The notes under the pieces: model-generated
What the model was told of the DNA's origin: nothing
The model's database searches: none
Seen by the model: only the letters and a program-made list of their open reading frames with translations
NCBI GenBank assembly: GCA_032622095.1
Contig: CP136066.1
Coordinates: forward strand, 148,147,559 to 148,211,558
Direction: 5' to 3'
Source of the DNA: Siphonodentalium dalli
Lineage: Eukaryota > Mollusca > Scaphopoda > Gadilida > Siphonodentaliidae
Length of the DNA stretch: 64,000 nt
Shown: positions 12,228 through 23,456 of the stretch, one piece after another
Position numbering within the stretch: position 1 is the first letter of the stretch
How the letters are laid out: every line of letters begins with the position of its first letter
Program-made: the position numbers and the translations under genes

Positions 12228-12423
12228 GAGTCTCCCATAGGGAGCCTCACATTTATAAGAGAATGCATTGGCCTAACAACATTTACCTTGACCTTGTAAT
12301 TCAGTGCATTTTTATATACATGTATATGCGAGGCTGCTTATGGGAGACTCGCATATATAAGAGAATGCATTGGCACAGGATCTTTAATGCTGCACCAGCG
12401 TAGCTCCCGTCAGGAAATGGTTA
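12228..12423. mobile_element. Family B copy (duplication copy 2)
   Basis: Duplicate of 10118-10307; an ACATGTATATG insertion lies in the second hairpin. Confidence 0.8.
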
Positions 12424-12465
12424 AAGCAGAAAAGTAAAAAGATAACAAAATTCGAAAATATAAAT

Positions 12466-13458
12466 ATGATGAATGTATCGGAATATGATGAATGTATCGT
12501 AATATGATGAATGTATAGGGATATGATGAATGTATCGTAATATGATGAATGTATAGGAATATGATGAATGTATAGGAATATGATGAATGTATAGGAATAT
12601 GATGAATGTATCGTAATATGATGAATGTATAGGGATATGATGAATGTATAGGGATATGATGAATGTATCGTAATATGATGAATGTATCGTAATATGATGA
12701 ATGTATAGGAATATGATGAATGTATAGGGATATGATGAATGTATAGGAATATGATGAATGTATAGGGATATGATGAATGTATCGTAATATGATGAATGTA
12801 TCGTAATATGATGAATGTATCGTAATATGATGAATGTATAGGAATATGATGAATGTATAGGGATATGATGAATGTATCGTAATATGATGAATGTATAGGG
12901 ATATGATGAATGTATAGGAATATGATGAATGTATAGGGATATGATGAATGTATCGTAATATGATGAATGTATAGGGATATGATGAATGTATCGTAATATG
13001 ATGAATGTATCGTAATATGATGAATGTATAGGGATATGATGAATGTATAGGGATATGATGAATGTATCGTAATATGATGAATGTATAGGAATATGATGAA
13101 TGTATAGGGATATGATGAATGTATAGGGATATGATGAATGTATAGGGATATGATGAATGTATCGTAATATGATGAATGTATAGGGATATGATGAATGTAT
13201 AGGAATATGATGAATGTATAGGAATATGATGAATGTATAGGGATATGATGAATGTATAGGGATATGATGAATGTATAGGGATATGATGAATGTATCGTAA
13301 TATGATGAATGTATAGGGATATGATGAATGTATAGGAATATGATGAATGTATAGGGATATGATGAATGTATCGTAATATGATGAATGTATAGGGATATGA
13401 TGAATGTATCGTAATATGATGAATGTATAGGAATATGATGAATGTATAGGGATATGAT
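12466..13458. repeat. 19-bp minisatellite, 52 units
   Basis: The array repeats TATGATGAATGTATNGNNA 52 times by direct count. Four variants are distinguished at the last bases: TCGGAA (one, first unit only), TCGTAA, TAGGGA and TAGGAA. In copy 1 of the duplication the same site has only three units (TCGGAA, TAGGAA, TAGGGA). Because 19 x 3 = 57 is free of stops on the minus strand, the array forms a 360-residue ORF of a 19-residue repeat (HSSY.YTFII..YIHHIPI). I consider it an artefact, not a protein. Confidence 0.95.
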
Positions 13459-14019
13459 GTTCTGGCACTAAATCTATAGTATAAAAGTGCAAATTTGTGA
13501 TTTATTAGTTCGACGAGATGTTTTATTGTTTTTCTATAGGATTAAGAAAACATGATCACAATAAACTATCTCAAACTGGAGATTCATCTTTGCTTGTCAT
13601 CCAGCAATATTAACTCTTTATTTACTAAATGGATTCTCCCATCTCAGTTATAAAATTACACATAAGAATGGTCTATTTTTTATTTGGATGGGGGTGTTCA
13701 GGATAAATAATTAATTAGCAGACAATAGTCAGACGAAAAGATAGTACAAGTACTGAAGTATTCCTATTCATTGATGTGAAATGTTCAGCTGAGAAGCCAT
13801 GGTCGTTCGTTTAAATTATTATCTGAACATTCATAAGGGAACTATTCGACCAAGCCTGGGAACATGGCCATGTCGGACATTTGCAGAATGAGATCCCCAC
13901 AGTGTGAATTTTGTTTGAGCATATTTTATTCGTCATCCAATACATATACATAATAGTTAAAATACAGTAATATGATGAGCAACGGGGATTGGAGCACAAG
14001 TTATTACAACTTACTAAAT

Positions 14020-14112
14020 GCTCCTCTCCCCAAGGTGAATTTAGGGATGCTAACTTGCACAGTGGGCTAGCATTACTAAATTCACCCTCTGGTGACCTTA
14101 TTCTGATTAGGC
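14020..14112. mobile_element. Family C fragment (duplication copy 2)
   Basis: Duplicate of 10966-11070. Confidence 0.7.
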
Positions 14113-14124
14113 CTCATATTGGGT

Positions 14125-14276
14125 ACAGTAATGCCCTAAATAATATGGCTTGTTGCCATTCATCGGAAAGCTCTCACTGAGAGCATTCCGATGAATGGCA
14201 ATAAGCCATATTTCCAACTAAATCCTGAAAAATTACCCATAATTCTGCTGTGGTTAAGGAGTCGATTATTTAGGGC
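14125..14276. mobile_element. MITE-A, left arm shortened
   Basis: It runs CAGTAATGCCCTAAATAAT, jumps to ATGGCTTGTTGCC, then has a complete right arm ending GGCATTACTGTA. The left-arm deletion breakpoint coincides with the end of the 2.1-kb duplicated unit (14150). Confidence 0.8.
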
Positions 14277-14279
14277 ATT

Positions 14280-14815
14280 ACTGTATATATAGGAATCAGC
14301 TTGTCTGTTGGTCCATCCATGTGAACTTGTATTCCTACATTTTTCAATCAGTTTTTAAAAACTTGAAGCAGTTACTTAGTACCATGGGAACCTGTGCATC
14401 TATGATGATGAGGTCCGTCCGACTTTTTTTAGTCGAGTTATCCTCCTTTTTCGGCTTAGAGGAGGGGTATCCTTAGTCCAATTGGGACATTATCCCTCCT
14501 ATACAATGTAGTATATCATGTTACACCACCATCATATTGTTCCACTCATGTGTGTGACAGGAAGAGTGCTGCTAACCAACTTCCAGTCAATCTTGAATCC
14601 ATTCAGGGCTGATCATTGATTGGCTTGATGTTTCTCGTGGCATGAACTTGTGGTTAAATTTCATCGGGAAGTGAACATTGATGTTTGAGCTTGTCGGGAC
14701 CTCAATCTCATTTAACAGACTGTTATTTAAACTTCCAATTATTCCCTTGCACAAATTTATTTATAGTTTTCAAGGAGAAAAATCAGTAGGTTTGTTAATT
14801 ATTGAGTCTAAATGT
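14280..14815. other. Unannotated stretch
   Basis: No gene or repeat recognised, apart from a short hairpin near 14435-14475 (GGATAACTCGAC-like / AGGAGGGGTATCC). Confidence 0.5.
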
Positions 14816-14817
14816 GT

Positions 14818-14928
14818 TTAACCCTTTCATGATGGGAGCTTCCTGAATTTTTGCGAAAACCCTGTGCAATGCATTCTCTTATATATGTGTGACGACCTAT
14901 GAGAATGCATTGGCCTAACAAATTATAT
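14818..14928. mobile_element. Family B, deleted copy
   Basis: TTTAACCCTTTCATGATGGG, then TTGCGAAAACCCTGTGCAAT and one degenerate hairpin, followed by the AATGTAAGAAAAA repeat (14935-15055). Confidence 0.75.
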
Positions 14929-14929
14929 A

Positions 14930-15055
14930 TTATTTTGTTATAATTGTTTAAGAATGTAAGAAGAAATAAACAAAATGATAAAAATTGTTTAAGAATATAA
15001 GAAAAAGTGATAAAAATTGATAAGAATGTAAGAAAAACTGATAAAAAATATCAGA
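14930..15055. repeat. Tandem AAGAATGTAAGAAAAANTGATAAAAATTG repeat
   Basis: Four imperfect units. The same repeat accompanies family B copies at 29385-29560, 38670-38725 and 38965-39015, so it is a variant internal part of that family. Confidence 0.75.
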
Positions 15056-15089
15056 TTTGAGCCAGAATTGAGCCATCAACAGGCCTAAA

Positions 15090-15412
15090 AATATGTGCTG
15101 GACATTTGCAGAATGAGGTCCACAGAGGATGAATTTAGCAATGATATCCCACACAGCGAGCTTGTGTCACTAAATTCTCCTTCTGGGGACCTCATCTGCT
15201 ATTGGAGATCTAGACTCAGATTTAAGTTAAGAGATGGTCCTGTGCATCCATTGGGTAACTCAATTATGCATTGCATCATCTGCCAAATTTTTATGGCTAA
15301 AAAAAGAAAAAGAAACTTTCTAAAAAAAAAAAAAAACTTGTTAATTTGATTAGCAGTGCAGGGCAGCGTCACTAAATCACCCTCTGGGGACCTCATTCTG
15401 GACTAGCCATGA
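15090..15412. mobile_element. Family C copy, diverged
   Basis: GGACATTTGCAGAATGAGGT, one inner palindrome (15110-15195), middle with CCATTGGGTAACTCAATTAT and a poly-A run, then CACCCTCTGGGGACCTCATT at 15385-15405. Confidence 0.75.
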
Positions 15413-15429
15413 ATTCTCTGATGTTACAT

Positions 15430-15576
15430 ACAGTAATGCCCTAAGTAATCGACTCCTTAAGCAGAATAATGGGTAACTTTTCAGGATTTAGTCGGAAATA
15501 TGGCTTGTTGCCATTTATCGGAAAGCTCTCAATTCTGTTGTGGTTAAGGAGTCAATTATTTAGGGCATTACTGTAT
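15430..15576. mobile_element. MITE-A, right arm shortened
   Basis: Left arm CAGTAATGCCCTAAGTAATC to GGAAAGCTCTCA, then AATTCTGTTGTGGTTAAGGA and GGCATTACTGTA. TA flanks are consistent. Confidence 0.8.
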
Positions 15577-16517
15577 ATAACAGCTGGGAACCTACGTCAT
15601 AATTTACGCGAAAATGGCATCACGATGTCTCACATCGTAGTGAGTATTCATCGTTTTCTTCACTTCTATAAATAACACAACCAAAAACGATTGTGAATGA
15701 GCTTACATCAATTTTTGCTAGCTCTTTGTGAATCCAGTGCCCGTACAAATATGACTACATGTATGAGTGTTCAAGTGACTTTGGTCATCATTTTTTGAGG
15801 TTGTGAAATTTGATTGCCCAAAATATCCTTAAAAACAAATCTGTTTCATTTGGCATGAGAAACTGATGAATGTGAGTTTTTCTGAGAATTGAACGTTGAT
15901 CGAACTGAGATATAGAGTTGAACTCAAAAGATCAAAACTGAGATAAATGTCCCAATATGTGTGCAATTAATACTGGACAATATACCAAGAAGTATATATA
16001 CTGCAAAAGTATATATTTACATAGCCCGTCTGTGTTACACTAAATCCCGTTTGGTGATTGGTCAACTGTCAATTGGGTCACCCATTTTATATCCCAATTA
16101 CCAAAGAGTCTAACAATGAACACAACGTCACACATTGTTGACCCAATCTGACCACCTAATCACTAAAAGTGGTCAGCAGAATAATTGGGCGTGCTTTTAA
16201 AAGTGCAGCTGAAGCCAGTTATTTATTTGATCATGTGATTGTTGCTAAGTGCTTGAAAATCTTGCACAGATTATTGAAATCATCGCTTTCTTTCCACCCA
16301 ACAAACGAAAGGTTGGTTATCGACAGTGGGAGCAAAACATTAATATATCATTACAATTAAAACATAGTAGTGTTCCGATAGTTCTCAGATAACTTAATGC
16401 TTGGCAATTTGTCTTTTATATAGTACGCGTCACACAAAACCAAAATTGACTTGCCACGTGGCATCATGTGACAGAACACAGAAATTGATTGATAATTCAC
16501 AGGTGAAACTCAAGCTA
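15577..16517. other. Unannotated stretch
   Basis: No domain is recognised in the ORF at 16169-16360. A loose inverted repeat lies near 16030-16165 (GGTGATTGG/CCACCTAATCACTAAA). Confidence 0.5.
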
Positions 16518-16651
16518 CAGTAATGCCCTAAATAATCGACTCCTTAACCACAGCAGAATTATGGGTAATTTTTCAGGATTTAGTTGGAAATATGAAAAAT
16601 TAACCATAATTCTGCTGTGGTTAATGAGTCAATTATTTAGGGCATTACTGT
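16518..16651. mobile_element. MITE-A, short hairpin copy
   Basis: CAGTAATGCC ... GGCATTACTG with TA on both sides. The central ~80 bp of the family is deleted between GGAAATATG and AAAAATTA. Confidence 0.85.
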
Positions 16652-17316
16652 AATATTGGGCAGATTTTATGAGACTATAGATAAGAACACTTCCAGTTTT
16701 TTTTATGGGAATAATTCATCAAAATCTATTATATATATGTATGTGTGTATGTTTGTGTGTTATAGACTCCAAAACTGCTTGACTGATCCGACTCAAATTT
16801 GGTATGTGGGCCTACTTTGATCCCGGGAACAATATGGGTGGATCCAATTTCATGTGCGACCATGTCCTTCACCTTAACCTCGCTCATATACTCTCATATA
16901 GGCATGTTTCTGGACTGATTCCCTAAATAGCCCAGATGAATTCTGGGCCATCAGCTATTGCTATATAAATATAGAACATTCATTCCGTACATAAAAAAAA
17001 TGAGAAGAAATCTGAGAACGAAAAATAATTGACAAATTATCCAGATGACCTGGCTAAAAAATCTTAATTGATTGAATTGTTAAAATGCGAACACAAATGA
17101 TCATTGGACTAGAATACACTGCAAGTTCTAATTCTATACAGTTTATGATCAGACTTAGAGAGCCAGACTGATTTCATTTAATTGTCTAGGGTTTCATGCA
17201 GTGATTGACATATATTGAGATTTGTTTGGCATGTCTGTCTGACTGGTACATTGAGTTCCTCCCTGTTCCATGCATGACTTTGTTTGATATGTGTGACCAA
17301 AATTGATGGCATATTG
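16652..17316. other. Unannotated stretch
   Basis: It holds a short (TATG/TGTG) microsatellite at about 16728-16760 followed by GATCCGACTCAAATTTGGTA, which resembles the start of tandem-core repeats. No gene is supported. Confidence 0.5.
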
Positions 17317-17584
17317 TTAACCCTTCCATGACTGGAGTTTCCAGAAATTTTGCGAAAATCCTGTGCCAATGCATTCTCTTATATATGCAAGTCTCCATTA
17401 GGGAGCCTCGCATATATAATAGAATACATTGGCCTAAGAATATTTACCTTGACTTTGTAAGCCAGTGCATTCTCTTATATATGCAAGACTCCCTACGGAG
17501 ACTCGCATATATAAGAGAATTAATGAACTGACATAGGATCTTTAATGCTGCACCAGCGCAGCTCCCATTATGGAAGGGTTAACC
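17317..17584. mobile_element. Family B, complete copy with TTAA on both sides
   Basis: TTAACCCTTCCATGACTGGA ... CCATTATGGAAGGGTTAA. The two inner hairpins (TCTCTTATATATGCAAGTCT type) flank TATTTACCTTGACTTTGTAA. The TTAA target and CCCTT ends are of piggyBac type. No ORF of substance. Confidence 0.88.
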
Positions 17585-18448
17585 GTGAACAAAATCTTAA
17601 AGATAGTGTATCTCTTCCTGGCAAGTTTTATATAGATTCCGGGGTATAAAATGGTATATATGAATTGAGGACACCTAGCTGTCTGGAAAACCTTCTATCA
17701 ATTATTATTGATTTTATTTAGAACTTTCCTGATATAATACTCACCTTCGAATGGGACAGTAAAAGGAGCTATATATTTGTGGTAATGTTCAGAACATAGC
17801 AAGAGGGAGAACTCTTGTTAACACCCTCAATCAAGGCTAATGTCATTTTGACTCAAAGAGATTCCCCTCGGCTGTATCAGAAATAAACTTTAATTTGCCA
17901 TTTTAGACAGACAATATACCTAATCTTCAGTTCTGTCTGTATTTTATTCACAGAAAAAGGTATTTGTTGTCTTGAAGTCCTGTTTTATAAAAATTATGTT
18001 GTTGTAGTAATTGTGCAGAGATAGTGTTATTTACTAAATCCGGCCAATTATGGGACCATCTCATTTTATACTCAACAGAATATATGCTACAAATGAGTGA
18101 ATTTGAGCCATCGATTAGTGCAAAATACACTTGTGTGCTCTATGAACGATGCAAGAAACATGGTAATATAATGAAAATGAGTTTATGTCTGTAGTCATAA
18201 ATTCATTTTCATTATTATTACCATGTTTTTTGCACCATTCATAGAGCGCACAAGCAGACCTGCATGTTATCCCCCTTTTTTCCTGTCCTGACAGGTCCTG
18301 ATGGGAGATTGACTCTGCCAGTCAGTGAGATTTCAGGTTCTGTGAGTGTGATTTAATTTGGTTATCAACACATACATATTTGGTGCCCTAAAACTATATT
18401 ATCTGCCCTTTTAATTTGACAGTCATTGGAATGGTAATCCATATTTCT
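17583..18448. other. Unannotated stretch with a hairpin element at 18130-18254
   Basis: 18130-18254 is an imperfect palindrome: CTTGTGTGCTCTATGAACGA ... TCATAGAGCGCACAAG with ACATGGTAATATAATGAAAATG near the centre, probably a small foldback element. The rest shows nothing. Confidence 0.6.
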
Positions 18449-18451
18449 TTA

Positions 18452-19482
18452 GGCCACTGTTTTTTGGTTAGTTGGTAAGCGGAATTTTTTCTGGAAAAGT
18501 TGGGTCGGTCGGTCGGAAAAAAAAAATGGAAAACACTCAAATATTCAAGTTTTCAAATTGATCGAAGATGCCAATGACCGGACACAAGACAGCCATATAA
18601 AGTCATATTATTATTAATATTATAATTTAGAGTCAAGAATGATAATAAGTACAGATATATGTTTGTGTGGTACAACTTCAAGTGGATTTGCAGTTTTCAC
18701 TGCCCCCTCCCCTTTTTTCCTAGTGCATCAGTAGACTTAGTACAGAGAGTACTACACTACAGTACAGTGAGTCATAAACAGTGTAAACATACACTTACTA
18801 ATACTACTACTATATATTCAGTTATTCCAATATTTAAAAACAAGAATGGATGATTTTGCCTTTTTTGAGTTTTGGTCTCAATTTAATAAATTTCAATTTT
18901 ATTTGCAAATTATTTCTTAATATTTACCTGCACTGGCACTTCTTCAACAATAGCCCTGCTCCTAGCGAAAATGTACTTGTATCCAAATGAACTGAGGGCC
19001 GACACCGGAATGTCGGATTCCTCGTTTTCGGTGACCCCCTCATTAAATTGTTCGGTAAGACCACCAAAGTAGTCACGACGAATCAATGCATCGTCCTCGA
19101 CAAACGAGAACAGCTCTCGAACTGTTATTTCGGGATAAACACATTTCAGCTGTTTTCTTATGGTCTTGTTTTCAGAAATGACAACTGCACACATATATAC
19201 TTTCGCCATTTCGAAAAAACGAAAGTAGCCTAGCGTTGTTACTAGATTACCTAGTAGCGGAAGTGATGCAGAAAACATGGATGCGAAACGTCGCCAAAAT
19301 GAATCCGTTCGTACAAATGGTACACAAAGCAATCTTTTTTCATTTTTTTAATAAAATAAAATTTTGAGTGCGGAAAAAAAACGGGTCGGCGGCAATAAAA
19401 AAACACAATTTTATTTTTTTCTAAAATCCGAAAATAAACGACTCGGCGGATCCGCGAACCAACTAATAAAAAAACAGTGGCC
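18452..19482. mobile_element. 1.03-kb TIR element with TTA target duplication, carrying one exon
   Basis: Terminal repeats begin GGCCACTGTTTTTT (18452) and end AAAAAACAGTGGCC (19482); similarity continues inwards through TTAGTTGGT..GCGGA and GGGTCGG. TTA stands directly outside both ends (18449-18451, 19483-19485), a 3-bp duplication of the kind made by PIF/Harbinger elements. The inside holds a single start exon on the minus strand and no transposase catalytic region, so this looks like a deletion derivative of a larger element. Confidence 0.75.
18928..19209 (-). CDS. Orphan start exon inside the TIR element
   Basis: A reading frame from MAKVYMCAVVISENKTIRKQ to EEVPVQ ends at CAG before a consensus donor GTAAAT (18927-18922, minus strand). 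About 94 residues are encoded, with acidic patches (FVEDDALIRRDYFGG, EENEESD-like). The open frame extends 41 residues upstream, but that part crosses A/T-rich element DNA and is probably untranslated. No partner exon follows before the element ends. I do not recognise the family; it may be the first exon of an element-encoded protein. Confidence 0.5.
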
Positions 19483-19485
19483 TTA

Positions 19486-20924
19486 GTGACTGATACAAAA
19501 GTGCATATTGCAAACCTTACAATGGGCAATTGTCTCTCAATGATCACTTCGCGCTATCCACGTCATTTTACGAGACCACGAGTCCTTAAACTTTGAATCG
19601 TATCATCGGCATTTTGCCTGTCTTTATACAGAATCAGACATTTCAAAAATATATAGCGTTTCCTATATAGGGGTCCTGCATAGAGCTTGTTTGTAATCCG
19701 ATATGAAAACAATCTGGCATAATTAATATTAGTTATATATCTTGAGGTTAGTCCTCTCATTCCTCCATTGTTTGTGAAAACATGTGGGCGACAATCCATT
19801 TATTGCAAGACTAATTACCCGCGGCACATTGGTAGTTACTCCTAGCTATCATTGTATTATTGCATAACACTAATGTCTGCACCAGATGCTAAACAACTGC
19901 ACCCAGGTAATCTTGCATATTCTCGCTTACCGCATTATAGTACAATGAAAACACATGTAACTTTTATTTTTTTTGAGAGAGAGAGAAGATTGTTCCAAAA
20001 ACTGAGATTAGGAGCTGTCACCGTGACACCATGAGATGCATGGTGAAAACGGGAGACTCATAGCAAATCCGGGATAATTAAGTAACATGTCTGCACACGA
20101 CCAAGTATCTTGTTCATCTCCAGCTGAGTCACCACATGTCTAGAACACGACTATATACAGACTGTATCCGTAAACTTGGCCCTAATTACTTTTGACCAGG
20201 TCAGTTTGCACTCTATCCAGTGCCTGACCCCTTGGTATTAATGTTCCACTGCAGCATAGTCAGAGATATCCATATATTACATCCTCGATCCCGAGGATTT
20301 CTGAGAACGATTATGGAAGAGAATTGCATTATGTTGTTGACTGTTTGGGTATATATTTTCTATGATGCAGATCAGATGTTGGCTTCAGTAAAAAATCCCC
20401 ATTCTCACATTGATTGTTTTGAGAAGAGCGTGACTTTCACCTAACTTATGTAGGCGTTTATGTAATATGATCCTGCTGTTGACATTCTCGATAGTTGGGA
20501 ACAAAAACTTGGACACACGATTTGCTAATTATACCTACAGTGCGGATGCGTAATAATTACCCATGGCTCGCAGAGGTGGCTGCATGCACTTCTATAAGTG
20601 GGATTTTATTGTTATAATTGGGGGTTTAGAGGTGACAGTTAGTACCTACGGACTTGCAAATTTACGAACCCATGAAAAAGTCATAAATGGCAGAATCATG
20701 AAAATTGATACCAACGAATTTAAATCCATTCACGATATTCAGCATTATTCTTCATTCACCTCAGTGGAGTGCTCCACATCACTCACAACATACACATGTA
20801 AATAGAGTGTATATATCCGAATAATGGATGTGGTAGTTATTTTCATAAATTTTGTATCCAAATTGCCATCACGTTAAGCTTATGGGTACGTTGTATATTT
20901 TTATACCCCCATGGCGGTTGTCGG
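19486..20924. other. Unannotated stretch
   Basis: ORFs of 60-80 residues (19563-19799, 20220-20444, 20563-20805) have no recognisable domains or splice context. I see no repeat here that recurs elsewhere in the window. Confidence 0.5.
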
Positions 20925-21056
20925 ATCTCTATGAAATTTGGTATGGATGTTCACTACTATGAGGACATTCAATGGAGGGTTCAATCGTTTTGTTTGGGTT
21001 TTCAATTCCAGAGTTATTCATATTTGTTTATTTGGAACTGTTGGTTTTTTTGTTCT
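20925..21056. repeat. Single diverged core unit of the 25.3-26.5 kb repeat
   Basis: ATGAAATTTGGTATGGATGT, GAGGACATTCAATGGAGGGT and AGAGTTATTCATATTTGTTT match one unit of the downstream array. It is cut at 21057 by a family B element. Confidence 0.65.
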
Positions 21057-21236
21057 GTTCTGCTGCGCTGGTAAAGCATTAAATATCATGTGCCAGTGCA
21101 TTCTCTTATATATGCGAATCTCCATAGGGTGCCTCCCATATATAAGAGACAGCACTGACTTACAGGGTCAAGGTAAATATTTTTAGTCCATGGTTTTCGA
21201 AAAATTTCAGGATGCTCTTGTCATGAAAGGGTTAAA
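21057..21236. mobile_element. Family B, partial copy
   Basis: GCGCTGGTAAAGCATTAAATATC, one inner hairpin, GGGTCAAGGTAAATATTTTT, then TTCAGGATGCTC..CATGAAAGGGTTAA. The second hairpin is deleted. Confidence 0.8.
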
Positions 21237-21611
21237 ACCGTTAATGGGGAATTATTATACCTTCAGCTGATTCAATTTGTTACATGGGGCAGTAATATAA
21301 CACATTTATAAAGTGAAGTAGATGGAAGCTTAATTTTATTTTATTCACAACATTGTTATGCTTGTTCATCAAATGGGAAGTAAAGGCAACATGTTAGCCT
21401 ATAAAACAGTGATATACACAGCACTTCATGGCAATAAATGCAGATTGTAAACTCTAAAAATGTGCCAAGTAACAATTTGCATTATGAAAAAGATATACAT
21501 GTAATACATTAGGTTGGGATGAATTACAGATGACTAGTTTAGTGTGTGAATGAGATTATTTGGCCTGGTGTCTGTGTGACACAGTAAAGGCTAGGCCTGA
21601 ATTCAACCCTC

Positions 21612-21740
21612 AAATAGTGTGGCCGTCATTTGCAGAATGAAGTCCCCAGAGGGTGAATTTAGTGACGCTATCCCACATAGCTGGGACCTCATCCTGCTTA
21701 AGCCTCAACTACTATGGGAGACCTACAATCAGATTGAATT
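21612..21740. mobile_element. Family C fragment
   Basis: AATAGTGTGGCCGTCATTTG, GAGGGTGAATTTAGTGACGC and GGACCTCATCCTGCTTAAGC; the left part only. Confidence 0.75.
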
Positions 21741-21756
21741 CCCCAGTTGAAGTTGG

Positions 21757-21854
21757 TGAGAGCTTTCTGATGAAAGCCATATTTCCGACCTAATCCTGAA
21801 AAGTTACCCATAATTCTGCTGTGTTCAAGGAGTCGATTATTTAGAGCATTACTG
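21757..21854. mobile_element. MITE-A, right half only
   Basis: GAGAGCTTTCTGATGAAAGC through CCGACCTAATCCTGAAAAGT to GAGCATTACTGTA; the left arm is missing. It directly follows a family C fragment. Confidence 0.75.
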
Positions 21855-22177
21855 TATAGATATATAACCTAAACTAATCTGATGCACTCCTTCGTGTCTT
21901 CCGTTATAATTACTCCATATAAAGCTATATTCACAAACTTTTGCTCCGCAGATTTGCATGGAAATCCCCATTCAAAATTGGTCACTTTACCTCCCCCTTA
22001 AATCATGTTATTTGTAAAATCTATTTGTTACAATAGGCAATTGTTTCAATATTACTCACGTTTATTTGAAAAAAATATATTCACCCATGGATGATATGCT
22101 GTCATATATGACTTACTCACCCGCCAAAGTGTTAATAAACTAACCGTATATTAAGATTTTGTTCTTGTCATATAGTG

Positions 22178-22384
22178 TAATGCCCTAAATAATCGACTCC
22201 TTTACCACAGCAGAATTATGGGTGATTTTTCAAAATTGGTCACTTGACCTCCCCTTAAATCATATGTTTATTCTCAGTCAGAGCCTTTCGATGAATGGCA
22301 ACAAGCCATATTTCCGACTAAATCCTGAAAAGTTACCCATAATTCTGCTGTGGTTACGGAGTCGATTATTTAGGGCATTACTGT
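22178..22384. mobile_element. MITE-A copy with replaced left interior
   Basis: The left end TGTAATGCCCTAAATAATCG reaches TGGGTGATTTTTCA, then ~60 bp of unrelated sequence (also seen at 21975-22010: TTGGTCACTT.ACCTCCCC) precedes an intact right arm ending GGCATTACTGTA. Confidence 0.75.
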
Positions 22385-22920
22385 ATTTTCGTCTCATCCA
22401 GTAGACCTTAACGGAAGAAATTCAATCTCTGGAGTCAGTTGATACGAATCACTACATCAGACTTTGTCCCTCTCATTTCTGATCTCTTTATAAAGGAAAA
22501 AAAACTTGTTCTATTAAACCGATTGATTTGGATTTCTTACTCAATGAATGTCTGATACCCAGATAACCTGATTTGTTTGATTCTCTGTTACAGGAATGAT
22601 TACATTTACATACTAGTAATATGGCTGTATTCCATATCGTAGCATGTAGTATGCATTTTGCTGGAATAATTTGACATACTTGATGTATTGGATAGGTCTG
22701 TAGTGCCTCCTATATTAAATATCACCAGATCTCATTTCCTCTTTGAGTGTAAAGAGATATAATAGTTCCTAAATCATAGGTTTCCTGGCGAAAAATTGAC
22801 AATTGTTATTTGTGGTTTGAGTGGTCTGCGGCGTTATATCACATGCGTCGATCTGTTTATTGTCTGTTAGATCGTCAAATCATATACACATAAACTTGTT
22901 CTATCCACTGGTGCCAGACT

Positions 22921-23325
22921 GACCGCTATATTAAAGACATATTATGGACTTGTTCGGGTGCATGAACCTGATAAGTTAGTATTCAGGTACTATGCCAACT
23001 GGAGGCATGTGGCATTCTATTAACATTGCCGAAAATCTCAAGCAAATCGACCATACCACTCCAAATAAAACATCGTCTGAAATACACCCAATTGCAAATA
23101 TTTACTTCTCGATTAGGGATTGCAACTATTGGCGATAAACAAATGAAAAAAATTTTGTTATCAAGAGTCACTTCATTTAATTAATATATAAGAATAATAG
23201 TGTGTGTTGTCAATTTGGATATAATATCTGTAAAAATAATCATTCTGAGCAAGATTATTCTCCATTTCAATTTGATCACCCTACCGTAGTGTTTCACATC
23301 ACTTTAAATACATTCTCGGGTTAAT
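22921..23325. repeat. Dispersed repeat F, copy 1
   Basis: GACATATTATGGACTTGTTC, TTGGATATAATATC, GATCACCCTACCGTAGTG and TTTCACATCACT recur in the same order at 53275-53660 and in part at 59035-59420. 22385-22920 has no recognised feature. Confidence 0.75.
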
Positions 23326-23456
23326 TTGAGCTGGCTTTGTTTTGAGAAATGTGATTAAACAGTTGATTCACTTGGTATGGCTGTTATGGTAAAAAAATTT
23401 TAAAGCCAGCATATTTCTCCTGGGGGCCAATACATTGTCACAGTCATGGTACGGGC

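Larger units (their letters stand above)
11104..14150. repeat. 2.1-kb tandem duplication, copy 2, enlarged by a minisatellite
   Basis: It starts CTCAATGCCAAATAATAG like copy 1 and ends ATGCCCTAAATAATATGGCT at 14150. It is about 3,047 bp long. The ~940-bp excess over copy 1 is almost wholly the expanded 19-bp array at 12466-13458. Beyond it the two copies differ by scattered single bases and small indels only. Confidence 0.9.

Noticed and set aside
12410-13492. 360-residue ORF of a 19-residue repeat on the minus strand
   Set aside because: It exists only because the 19-bp minisatellite has no stop in that frame (57-nt periodicity). Copy 1 of the duplication, with three units, has no such ORF.
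12410-13492. CRISPR-like array
   Set aside because: Units are contiguous 19-mers without unique spacers, in an animal genome.
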